DNA from: Chitinophaga niastensis
Lineage (GTDB): Bacteria; Bacteroidota; Bacteroidia; Chitinophagales; Chitinophagaceae
Reading direction: 5' to 3'
Assembly (NCBI RefSeq): GCF_003014755.1
Contig: NZ_PYAW01000003.1
Location: 124,001-188,000, forward strand
Length of the DNA: 64,000 nt
Of the stretch, positions 20,001 to 27,412 are shown piece by piece. The translations under genes and the position numbers were made by a program. Below the pieces are notes generated by a model. It was not told where the DNA came from and did no database searches. It saw nothing but the letters and a program-made list of their open reading frames with translations. Positions within the stretch are counted from its first letter, which is position 1, and each line of letters starts with the position of its first letter.

Positions 20001-20285
20001 ATGGAAAATTTTGATCACATATTAATTTTCAGAACCAATATAAGATCTACATCAGATAAAAAAAGGCTACAGCCTATTCTTGATGCAAATGAGTGTATTG
20101 AGCATTGGAATATAGACCTGGATGATGTGGACTATGTGCTCAGGATTATCTCCTATCAATTAAAGCATCAGCAAATAATCGAACTGATAGAACATCACGG
20201 CTATGAATGCTGCGAATTAGGCGACGATATAGCTCACATCCCTCCTTCTCCCAACCTGCCACCAATACAAAAGCCGCTATCGTAG
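20001..20285 (+). CDS. Small protein of unknown function, possibly HMA-like fold
   Basis: 94 residues. The order of predicted elements (DHILIFRTNI strand, a helix SDKKRLQPILDAN, EHWNIDLDDVDYVLRIISY strands, then helix QQIIELIEHHGYECCEL) resembles the beta-alpha-beta pattern of heavy-metal-associated or ACT domains, but the CxxC metal site of HMA proteins is absent at the first loop; a CC pair occurs at the end. The proline-rich tail (HIPPSPNLPPIQKPLS) is probably disordered. The stop codon lies inside a strong terminator stem. Similar uncharacterised small proteins occur in Bacteroidota; no role is assigned. Confidence 0.6.
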   Translation: MENFDHILIFRTNIRSTSDKKRLQPILDANECIEHWNIDLDDVDYVLRIISYQLKHQQIIELIEHHGYECCELGDDIAHIPPSPNLPPIQKPLS

Positions 20286-20295
20286 CGGCTTTTTG
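20271..20295 (+). terminator. Intrinsic terminator overlapping the stop codon of the small protein
   Basis: Perfect 9-base stem AAGCCGCTA (20271-20279) and TAGCGGCTT (20283-20291) with a 3-base TCG loop, followed by more T residues. The TAG stop codon of the preceding gene forms the first bases of the 3' stem. Because the stem begins with AA and the convergent gene ends at 20321, it could work weakly in the other direction too. Confidence 0.85.
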
Positions 20296-20320
20296 CGAAA
20301 GTATCATAATGCAACCAGGA

Positions 20321-21190
20321 CTATAGTTTAATTATTGCGCCTGGTTCAATTATTTTCAATCTTTTCCTGTATCCTGTAGCATCCAAGGTATGTTGAAGTA
20401 TCGAAATAGGCTCTACGTACATAGAAAATGTGCTATGATGAACAGGGCTGATTAAATCAGGATTCAAAGCTTTAATAATTTTAAGACAATCGTCCGCATT
20501 TAAACCACGTCTGCCTATTTTCCCATCCGAGCCAACTGCTCCCATGTCCGGAACCAGGAGATTTATTTTACCATACCGGGTGAGGTCCTGTATTTCATCG
20601 AACCAGACCGTGTCGCCGGTCCAATAGATCCGGTAAACGTGGCTTCCATTAGTATACTCAACGATATATCCATTGCCTTTCCCTAATTCGGTTCGTAATG
20701 GTTCGTCTTTGGTATGCATTGCTTTGACTGCAATTATCCTGAGTGTTTCGGATGATTTATTTATGATCATTGTATCACCCCAATTGAGTCCATGGGTATT
20801 AACAAAGCCCCAGTTCAGCAGCATGTCTTTGTTTACAGCCGGTGCAACCACTGATAATTGTTTATTAAGCTTTTGCCTGCCTTCTCTGTCGAAGTGATCG
20901 GCGTGAGGATGACTTATCAACAGCAGGTCTATACCAGCTGTGTCAAAGGATGCCGGGTCAGCATACCTTGTAATATAAGCATTCAGCGCACCGGTTGTTG
21001 GATGTTTCTTTATCATAAAAGCCGTGTCACTTTTCGGGCTTAACATCGGGTCGGTTAGTATTTTGAAACTACCCAGCTGCAGCGCATAAGTCGGGCCTCC
21101 AATCCACTGAAAACTTTTGCGGGACTGCGCGATGGAAATTTGAGCCAACGCTACACAGATAATTAGTAAGGATATTTTTAGCGGTTTCAT
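20321..21190 (-). CDS. Secreted metallo-beta-lactamase-fold hydrolase (UlaG-like)
   Basis: 289 residues with a signal peptide (MKPLKISLLIICVALAQISIAQ). The metal-binding motif HPHADHF lies near residue 95, a later ligand region reads YWTGDTVWF, and a terminal PVHHSTF supplies the last histidine. The N-terminal GGPTYALQLGSFKILTDPML is typical of the UlaG/YtnP-like branch, whose members hydrolyse lactones, phosphodiesters or related esters. The exact substrate cannot be read from sequence. It is the last of four minus-strand genes after an AraC regulator, with a 54-base gap from the NTF2-like gene. Confidence 0.86.
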   Translation of the reverse strand: MKPLKISLLIICVALAQISIAQSRKSFQWIGGPTYALQLGSFKILTDPMLSPKSDTAFMIKKHPTTGALNAYITRYADPASFDTAGIDLLLISHPHADHFDREGRQKLNKQLSVVAPAVNKDMLLNWGFVNTHGLNWGDTMIINKSSETLRIIAVKAMHTKDEPLRTELGKGNGYIVEYTNGSHVYRIYWTGDTVWFDEIQDLTRYGKINLLVPDMGAVGSDGKIGRRGLNADDCLKIIKALNPDLISPVHHSTFSMYVEPISILQHTLDATGYRKRLKIIEPGAIIKL

Positions 21191-21244
21191 TTTAAAAATT
21201 ATTGATTGACAAATTGCCTGACACTGATCAGATCAATGGAGTTA

Positions 21245-21676
21245 TTAAATTATTCCTTCAACAAAAAATACATTGATCCCATCAACATTATGCAGATGGG
21301 TGGCCAGCTTTGAAATTTTATGATCTTCCAGCTCACATACGATGGCCACATATTGATCCAGTTGTAAATCGCCTCTTACTGCAGTGTTGTGAAGAGATAA
21401 TGTTACGCCATACAGACCAATTAAAATATGATTTAACTGGACCATGACACCAAAATCCCGGAGCCGCTGTGCCCTTTTGATGACGGCATCGGCACCGATA
21501 GCTTCACCGGATATGACACTGGTTCCCGGCAACGTCCATGTACAATCTTCAGTAATTATGGATCGCATTAAGTCCCAGTCGCGGGTCTTTAAGGCAGTAA
21601 TAAACTGTAAGGCTATATTTGATTTTTCCTCCGTAGAGAGGATATTCTTAATGCTGTTTGGATCTGATATACTCAT
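21245..21676 (-). CDS. NTF2-like (SnoaL-type) protein
   Basis: 143 residues with the cone-shaped NTF2-like pattern: an N-terminal helix (EEKSNIALQFITALKTRDWDLMRSIITEDCTWTLPG), then a strand, helix, and four-stranded sheet ending with the FVEG segment. The DWDLMRSIITEDCTW stretch is the hallmark of SnoaL-like polyketide cyclase/steroid isomerase relatives, a superfamily used as enzymes or small-ligand binders. No catalytic role can be fixed. It lies 32 bases after the AhpD-like gene and is probably in the same transcript. Confidence 0.8.
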   Translation of the reverse strand: MSISDPNSIKNILSTEEKSNIALQFITALKTRDWDLMRSIITEDCTWTLPGTSVISGEAIGADAVIKRAQRLRDFGVMVQLNHILIGLYGVTLSLHNTAVRGDLQLDQYVAIVCELEDHKISKLATHLHNVDGINVFFVEGII

Positions 21677-21708
21677 AATGGATAGTTTATATTGGATGCT
21701 GTAAAAGA

Positions 21709-22248
21709 TCAGTTCAATGGTTCAGCAGGCGGAAAATCCAGTGGTACCTCCGTTAAAGCAAATACATAATTGGTATATACCCTTACAGCGATCAAACCAA
21801 TGAGTTCCATAACGGCGGCCTCATTAAACCCTGCCTGATAAAAATTTTCTAATAAATCATTGCCGGGTTTACCTTTATTTTCTGCAATAGATTTACCTAA
21901 TTGAATAATAGCATTCAGCTTGTTATCACTTACCTGACCTTTTCTGATGGAGATGGTTTCTTCTTTTGTAAATCCTGTTCTCAGGGCTAATCCGGTATGT
22001 GCAGCCAGGCAATAGGCGCATCCATTTACTTCAGATACAACCAGGGCGATGGCCTCTCTTTCCTTAGGAGTAAAAACACCTTTATTCAAGGTAGCTTCAT
22101 ATTCCAGGAATCCCTTTAGGGCATTGGGAGAATAGCCAATGGTAGCATAGAGGTTGGGAACTTTTCCCAGGCGCTGTGTTAATTGATCGAATAAAAGCTG
22201 AGATTCGGTGCTTACCTGATCACGGGCAGGGACGTTAATTGATTTCAT
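21709..22248 (-). CDS. AhpD-like carboxymuconolactone decarboxylase-family protein
   Basis: 179 residues with the AhpD-type redox site NGCAYCLAAHTGLA: cysteines 77 and 80 and histidine 84, preceded by the conserved glutamate of REAIALVVSEVNG. Proteins of this type act as alkylhydroperoxidases or peroxidase-related enzymes. The C-terminal half ends in YTNYVFALTEVPLDFP, a pattern common in the subgroup annotated as carboxymuconolactone decarboxylase. It is the first structural gene downstream of the AraC regulator (163-base gap), which suggests oxidant- or aromatic-inducible expression; this is inference. Confidence 0.88.
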   Translation of the reverse strand: MKSINVPARDQVSTESQLLFDQLTQRLGKVPNLYATIGYSPNALKGFLEYEATLNKGVFTPKEREAIALVVSEVNGCAYCLAAHTGLALRTGFTKEETISIRKGQVSDNKLNAIIQLGKSIAENKGKPGNDLLENFYQAGFNEAAVMELIGLIAVRVYTNYVFALTEVPLDFPPAEPLN

Positions 22249-22411
22249 GGTTTCTATTTTATAAATTATTTATATTGATCTGAATTGGTAATTGTGTGTA
22301 AAAAAGACTTTTCATCATATAAATCTGATAGTTCCTTTAATACTTTCTGCTGTATTGAATGACAGTACAAATTTATATCAGTTAAAGGGGCGCAACCATG
22401 GATATTGGAGG

Positions 22412-23371
22412 CTATTGGATGGACAAATCTGCCACTATCGATATTCCGGTCCTTTCGCGGAAGGTTAGTGGAGAGACTTTGGTCATCTTCTTAAAAAAAC
22501 GACTGAAATAAAATTCATCATTGAATTTTAATGAATAGGCTATTTCCTTAATACTCAGCCTGGTAAGATGGAGTTGTCGCTTTGCTTCCAGAATGAGGCG
22601 CTCCTGGATAAGTTGTGAAGGGGTTTTTCTAAAATATTTTGTACAACGTTTGGTGAAATTATTGGGCGACATCGCTAATAAATCCGCATAATCCTGTGGT
22701 TTATGCAGGCTAAGGTAATGCTGATCTAAGAGCTGCCTGAATTGTTCCATCAGTTCATCTTTTTTCATCTGTTCCTGTGGGTCTGAAAGAGATTTGATTT
22801 TAATGCTGCCTGATTTCGCCAGGAACAGTTGAAGATATGCCTTGAGTACTATCTCCGAAGGAGGTGCCTGGTTGAACTCTTCAACCAATTCACTTAATAA
22901 CTGGTCAAATATCTTCATATCCCTATTCGTCAGTTTGATAGCGGGTGTTATATAGATATTGTTAAACAACAAACCATTGCATGCTACTTCAGTTCTGTGG
23001 TATTCAATACAATAAAAATCTCCATGGAATTGTAAGACAGTAAGTTTTGCAGGCTTGCTTTGCTCAATATAAATTACCTGTAATGGTGTAGAAAATAGAA
23101 GAACGGGGCCTGTAAAAGGGAACGCTGCAAAATCAGCATGATAAACGCCTTCTCCCTCTGTGATAAATAGAATAGTATATTCAGAAAATTGTGTCGGATT
23201 GTTTAACAAGTCGCCGGTTGTTATTTTTAATCCGGGTAAATTTTCTCCTGATTTTGAAATCACTTTTTTTACTGGTTTTGATGGATAATTGAAAGGCTCC
23301 GTTTTTTTATGAATCTTTTTAAAAGAAAAACATAAAACTAAACCTTTTTTGAACGGATTGAATAAATTCAT
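22412..23371 (-). CDS. AraC-family transcriptional regulator
   Basis: 319 residues. The N-terminal part is cupin-like (YTILFITEGEGVYHADFAAFPFTGPVLLFSTPLQ, about residues 65-100). The C-terminal AraC DNA-binding domain spans about 205-310: first helix-turn-helix PQDYADLLAMSPNNFTKRCTKYF, second LSIKEIAYSLKFNDEFYFSRFFKKMTKVSPLTFRER. This subgroup of AraC proteins in Bacteroidota commonly controls the next genes, here the AhpD-, NTF2- and MBL-like set read in the same direction. The upstream gap holds a hairpin repeat shared with the GH35 gene 3' end. Confidence 0.9.
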   Translation of the reverse strand: MNLFNPFKKGLVLCFSFKKIHKKTEPFNYPSKPVKKVISKSGENLPGLKITTGDLLNNPTQFSEYTILFITEGEGVYHADFAAFPFTGPVLLFSTPLQVIYIEQSKPAKLTVLQFHGDFYCIEYHRTEVACNGLLFNNIYITPAIKLTNRDMKIFDQLLSELVEEFNQAPPSEIVLKAYLQLFLAKSGSIKIKSLSDPQEQMKKDELMEQFRQLLDQHYLSLHKPQDYADLLAMSPNNFTKRCTKYFRKTPSQLIQERLILEAKRQLHLTRLSIKEIAYSLKFNDEFYFSRFFKKMTKVSPLTFRERTGISIVADLSIQ

Positions 23372-23423
23372 CCGGGAATATCAAACGGAGAAACAGTAAA
23401 AAAATTGATGGTAAGAAAAAAAA

Positions 23424-23469
23424 TAGCGAAGATCAAAGCCAGTATCACTACCCGCTTTAATCTTCGCTA
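23424..23469. repeat. Inverted repeat with the TTAGCGAAGAT motif
   Basis: Arms of 16 bases at 23424-23439 and 23454-23469, differing at one position that still allows G-U pairing, around a 14-base loop. The stem core TAGCGAAGAT recurs in the palindromes near 51137 and 61181. It lies 45 bases beyond the GH35 stop, upstream of the AraC gene, and may end GH35 transcription. A partial copy of the GATTAGACTGATT module (as AATCAGTCTAATCCTG) follows at about 23491-23506. Confidence 0.85.
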
Positions 23470-23514
23470 ATCAATTTATAAATCTTAAAAAATCAGTCTA
23501 ATCCTGAAGGCAAT

Positions 23515-25329
23515 CTACTCCAGTGTCTTCACACCTTTCACAGGTGACGCATTTTCCTGGTGTAAATCAAAAACAACTATTTCATTAGCACCTTTCTTCA
23601 GCCACGGAGCCGGGCAGTACAGGTGCAGTTGCGGACCTATCTCCCAGTAACGGCCCAAATTATGACCATTTACCCACACAATGCCTTTTTTGTAGCCAGT
23701 CATATCAATAAAAGTATCGCCGGTGGTATCGAGGTTAAAAGTGGCTTTAAAGAACTGTCCGGGTTTAGTGGCATTATTGGCAGAAGCAGATAATTCCTGC
23801 ACAAATTTTTCTGTCATCGGCAAACCATACACTTCCCAGTTCATCAGTGTCATACCGTTAAGGACTACACGATCAGTAATACCCTTACGGTCAATGATAG
23901 CTTCTGCAAAGTTGATGCGACCCATACCTTCTACCAGGATTTCCAGTACCGGATTTTTTACATCACTTGCAGGAATATCAATTGTTTTTTCACCAAGACG
24001 ACGATCTATTTTTCCGATGTATTTACCATTCAGAAAAACAGTGGCGTAATCATGCAGGTCTTTAACAGACAACTTACCGCTTTTATGTCCGATGAGTGTT
24101 GTTTTGTATACCATGAAACCGTAATCCTGACCATAAGCTTCAAAAGGTTTGGGCTGTGGTGAGTTTACCGCCTGTGGTAAATGATCCCATACAGAAGTGA
24201 AGGCCGTTAAATTAATGACAGGAATGCTGATAGTTGGAATAGGCGCCGGAATAGCAGGCAATTTTTTTCCTTTAGGCAAATAACTAGCTATCAGATTGCG
24301 CAACGCCTGGTACTTAGGTGTGGCATTTCCTTGCTCGTTAATCGGTGCATCATAATCGTAGCTGGTTACATCCGGCTCATAACCTTTACCACCGGAATTA
24401 GCGCCGGCAGTGTATCCGAAGTTAGTACCACCATGAACAACGTACAGGTTAAAAGAACGTTTGGTATCCATGAGGAACTTCACTTCTTTAGCAATGCCAT
24501 CAACACCAGGCCGCTGCCATTGTTCACCCCAGTGGGTTAACCAACCCGGATAAGATTCACTGCTGAAGGCAGGTACGTTCGGATTTTGTTTTTTTGCCTC
24601 TTCAAAGTCGGCTTCAGAGCCGCCGGAATCCAGTCCTATAGCTGCTCCTTCTACTCCGCCTGCTTCCAGCATATAAGGTGTAGCACCGTCTGCAGTATAA
24701 AAAGGTATGTTGATACCATTCTTCAACCACAAATCTTTCAGTGCATACAAATAATTTTTATCGTTGCCATAGCTACCATATTCATTTTCTATCTGCATCA
24801 TCACTACCGGGCCACCGTTAGTGACCAGTAAAGGTTTCACTTCTGCAGCCAGGTGTTCTACGTAACTGGTTACGGCCTGCATATAACGCGGATCCATACA
24901 ACGCACTTTGATATCCGGTGTTTGCAGCAAATAAGGTGGTAAGCCACCAAACTCCCATTCCGCGCACACATAAGGCCCCGGGCGTAATAATACCCACATG
25001 CCTTCCTGCTGTGCTATTTTAATGAATTCTGCAATGTTGTGATTGCCGGTAGTAAAGTCAAATTGTCCTTTTACCGGTTCATGGTAATTCCAGAAAACAT
25101 AGGCAGCAATAGTATTACAACCCATTGCTTTGGCCATCTGTATACGGTGGCGCCAGTATTCATGTGGAATACGTGCAGGATGCATTTCACCACTGATCAT
25201 CTGAAACGGCTTACCGTCCAGCATAAACTCAGTTTTACTAAATGCAAAAGAATGTTTGCTCTGTGCCTGCACTGCCTGTCCTATCCAACAGGATAAAGCC
25301 AGCATGCCGCTTAGTATTACTTTTTTCAT
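23515..25329 (-). CDS. Exported beta-galactosidase, glycoside hydrolase family 35
   Basis: 604 residues with a signal peptide (cleavage near VQAQ, residue 23). The family 35 TIM barrel spans about 29-345. The acid/base glutamate is E183 in IENEYG and the nucleophile is E258 in FSSESYPGWLTHWGE, matching the spacing in human GLB1 (E188/E268). C-terminal jelly-roll domains follow, ending in the galactose-binding-like VNGHNLGRYWEIGPQ and HLYCPAPWLKKGANEI. It removes terminal beta-linked galactose from glycans in the periplasm or outside. No SusCD or other glycan-degrading gene sits beside it, so it is not within an obvious polysaccharide locus. Confidence 0.94.
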   Translation of the reverse strand: MKKVILSGMLALSCWIGQAVQAQSKHSFAFSKTEFMLDGKPFQMISGEMHPARIPHEYWRHRIQMAKAMGCNTIAAYVFWNYHEPVKGQFDFTTGNHNIAEFIKIAQQEGMWVLLRPGPYVCAEWEFGGLPPYLLQTPDIKVRCMDPRYMQAVTSYVEHLAAEVKPLLVTNGGPVVMMQIENEYGSYGNDKNYLYALKDLWLKNGINIPFYTADGATPYMLEAGGVEGAAIGLDSGGSEADFEEAKKQNPNVPAFSSESYPGWLTHWGEQWQRPGVDGIAKEVKFLMDTKRSFNLYVVHGGTNFGYTAGANSGGKGYEPDVTSYDYDAPINEQGNATPKYQALRNLIASYLPKGKKLPAIPAPIPTISIPVINLTAFTSVWDHLPQAVNSPQPKPFEAYGQDYGFMVYKTTLIGHKSGKLSVKDLHDYATVFLNGKYIGKIDRRLGEKTIDIPASDVKNPVLEILVEGMGRINFAEAIIDRKGITDRVVLNGMTLMNWEVYGLPMTEKFVQELSASANNATKPGQFFKATFNLDTTGDTFIDMTGYKKGIVWVNGHNLGRYWEIGPQLHLYCPAPWLKKGANEIVVFDLHQENASPVKGVKTLE

Positions 25330-25403
25330 TGTTCAGATAAAATTGCGGATAAGCGTACAAAATACGCGAATTTTCCTAAGATAGGTAAATTGCTAAAAAA
25401 TAT

Positions 25404-25623
25404 TTAATGAAGGCCTTCGGCCTTTGTCTTTTCTTTAGCAGGATTAGACTGATTAAAATGATTATGCTGATTTCATTTTTTGCTAATCAATATACTTATT
25501 GATTTTCTAAAAGCATACTATAAAACGATATAGACATCTTTTAAAAGAAAATAAAATCAGGGTAATCATCTTAATCAGTCTAATCCTGCTAAAGAAAAGA
25601 CAAAGGCCGAAGGCCTTCATTAA
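25404..25623. repeat. 220-base palindromic element, copy 1 of the AAGGCC family
   Basis: Arms at 25404-25464 and 25563-25623 pair over 61 bases with a single A/G difference by eye. The right arm abuts the stop codon of the GMC gene at 25624. Each arm carries a small hairpin AAGGCC-TTC-GGCCTT followed by a T-rich tract (TGTCTTTTCTTT), which reads as an intrinsic terminator entering the element from either side. The inner part is AT-rich with a further weak pairing. The same element, reversed, occurs at 52464-52680. No target-site duplication or transposase is visible. Confidence 0.93.
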
Positions 25624-27321
25624 CTATATATTCCCTCTCTTACGTTCGCTGATAGCATGATCGCATGCCCTGGCAGTTAGCGCCATATAGGTGATAGAAG
25701 GATTCACACAGGAAGAGGAAGCCATGCAGGAACCATCTGTAATAAATACATTCTTTGCAGCATGTACCTGGTTAAAACCATTGAGCACAGATGTTTTAGG
25801 GTCCTTACCCATACGGGCAGTACCCATTTCGTGAATACAATGTCCCGGAGGCGGTGCACTATCGTAGCCGTGTACATTTTTCAGTCCGGCTGCTTCCAGC
25901 ATTTCTTTTGCACTTTCCTGCATATCCTTGCGCATAGCCAGTTCGTTTGCTTTAAACTCACAGTCGATGTCAAGTGTTGGCAATCCGTACTTATCTTTTT
26001 TAGCCTTATTGAGTGTTACTTTATTTTCGAAATAAGGCAGATGCTCACCCCATGAACCAACGCCCATACTCCATTTACCTGGTTCTTCCTGGCCTTCTTT
26101 CAGCTGTACACCGATACCTTCCCAGCTGGTACCCCTGTCTCTTCCGGCACCACCCTGGTAGCCAAATCCACGCACATAATCCTTTTGCATGGTCCTGGAA
26201 TTGGTATTACGGAAACGGGGAATATAGATACCATTGGGTCTGCGGCCGCTGCTGTAATACTGGTCTTCAAAACCTTCATAATCGCCGCCGGCACCTACGC
26301 CAAAGTGGTGATCCATCAGGTTATGACCCAGTTGCCCGCTATCATTACCAAATCCATTCGGGAAACGATCGGATACGGAGTTCATCATAATCCAGCTGGT
26401 ACCCAGTGTAGAGCCATTCAGGAAGATGATGTCTGCATAATATTCTACGGTTTGTAAAGTATGGGAATCCATTACTCTTACACCGGTAGCTTTGCTTTTA
26501 TCTTTATCATACAATACTTCCAGTACAATGGAATCCGGACGCAGCGTCATATTACCTGTTGCGGCAGCGGCAGGCAATGTAACCCCGTTACTGCTGAAAT
26601 AACCGGTAAAAGGACATCCACGTGCACACAGGTTACGGTACTGACAAGGGCCACGGTCTTTCAATCCTTTGGTCAGGTGCGCCACACGACCAATGGTCAT
26701 GATACGGTCGTTGTACTTTTCTTTGATACGTGCAGCCACATGTTTTTCCAGGCAGTTCATTTCCATGGGTGGCAGAAATACGCCATCAGGCAACTGCGGC
26801 AAACCTTCTGCCTGTCCGCTTACGCCAATGTAGCTTTCAACATAGGAATACCAGGGCGCAATATCCTTGTAACGGATAGGCCAATCCACACCATGACCAT
26901 CCTTTCCGTTTGCTTCAAAATCCAGGTCGCTCCAACGATACACCTGACGGCCCCACATGAGGGAACGTCCGCCTACATGATAACCACGGAGCCAGTTGAA
27001 AGGCTTTACTTCATTGTAGGGATTCTCTTTATCATTCACCCAAAACTGTTGCGTAGCTTCATCAAAAGCATAGCAGCGGCTCTGAATAGGATGCTTATCC
27101 CTCATTTCATTGGTAGTATTCAGGTGATGCTCAAACTCCCACGGTGCTTTCATAGCAGTGGTATAGTCCTTCACATGCTCTACGTTACGGCCTCTTTCAA
27201 GTACCAGTGTCTTCAGCCCTTTTTCACAAAGCTCCTTGGCGGCCCAGCCTCCACTGATACCTGAACCTACTACGATGGCATCGTACGTATTTTCCTTTTC
27301 AGCCTTTATATTAAGATTCAT
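25624..27321 (-). CDS. GMC-family FAD oxidoreductase, copy 2
   Basis: 565 residues. The N-terminal Rossmann motif is VGSGISGGWAAKEL (residues about 18-31). The middle has the cysteine-rich PCQYRNLCARGCPF stretch found in sugar-oxidising GMC proteins, and the C-terminal GMC domain carries HEMGTARMGKDPKTSVLN and DGSCMASSSCVNPSITYMALTARACDH. There is no signal peptide of its own; relatives reach the periplasm by riding on a Tat-exported small subunit, which is encoded two genes upstream. Likely role: FAD-dependent oxidation of a sugar, glycoside or polyol. Glucoside 3-dehydrogenase activity is a reasonable but unproven guess. It is a paralogue of the adjacent gene. Confidence 0.9.
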   Translation of the reverse strand: MNLNIKAEKENTYDAIVVGSGISGGWAAKELCEKGLKTLVLERGRNVEHVKDYTTAMKAPWEFEHHLNTTNEMRDKHPIQSRCYAFDEATQQFWVNDKENPYNEVKPFNWLRGYHVGGRSLMWGRQVYRWSDLDFEANGKDGHGVDWPIRYKDIAPWYSYVESYIGVSGQAEGLPQLPDGVFLPPMEMNCLEKHVAARIKEKYNDRIMTIGRVAHLTKGLKDRGPCQYRNLCARGCPFTGYFSSNGVTLPAAAATGNMTLRPDSIVLEVLYDKDKSKATGVRVMDSHTLQTVEYYADIIFLNGSTLGTSWIMMNSVSDRFPNGFGNDSGQLGHNLMDHHFGVGAGGDYEGFEDQYYSSGRRPNGIYIPRFRNTNSRTMQKDYVRGFGYQGGAGRDRGTSWEGIGVQLKEGQEEPGKWSMGVGSWGEHLPYFENKVTLNKAKKDKYGLPTLDIDCEFKANELAMRKDMQESAKEMLEAAGLKNVHGYDSAPPPGHCIHEMGTARMGKDPKTSVLNGFNQVHAAKNVFITDGSCMASSSCVNPSITYMALTARACDHAISERKRGNI

Positions 27322-27338
27322 AGATTCAATTTATTAAA

Positions 27339-27406
27339 AGCTTTTAGCGGTTAGCTATTAGCTCTTAGTAAAAGCACTAAAAGCTAATAGCTAACCGCTA
27401 AAAGCT
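27339..27406. repeat. Inverted repeat of the TTAGC type between the two GMC genes
   Basis: Arms of 31 bases at 27339-27369 and 27376-27406 differ at one position by eye, with a 6-base loop. The arm repeats TTAGC/TTTTAGC motifs. It starts six bases beyond the end of the upstream GMC gene (stop at 27413-27415) and lies just before the next start. The same motif builds the hairpin at 48402-48508. Because it sits inside an operon, it may reduce read-through or set the ratio of the two proteins. Confidence 0.9.
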
Positions 27407-27412
27407 AACATG

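Noticed and set aside
19955-20014. Tiny 19-codon frame before the small protein at 20001
   Set aside because: Overlaps the start of the next gene and has no typical context; probably chance.
23515-25329. Polysaccharide utilisation locus around the GH35 gene
   Set aside because: No SusC/SusD pair, no other glycoside hydrolase and no hybrid sensor next to it; the receptor at 1-2413 is 21 kb away and belongs to another type.
25442-25480. Possible CRISPR-like regular repeat (GATTnnnnn every 9 bases)
   Set aside because: Units are only 9 bases, there are no unique spacers of 26-40 bases, no Cas genes, and the arrays are palindromic.
25404-25623. Insertion sequence at the AAGGCC palindrome
   Set aside because: No transposase reading frame and no flanking duplication; treated as a non-autonomous repeat.
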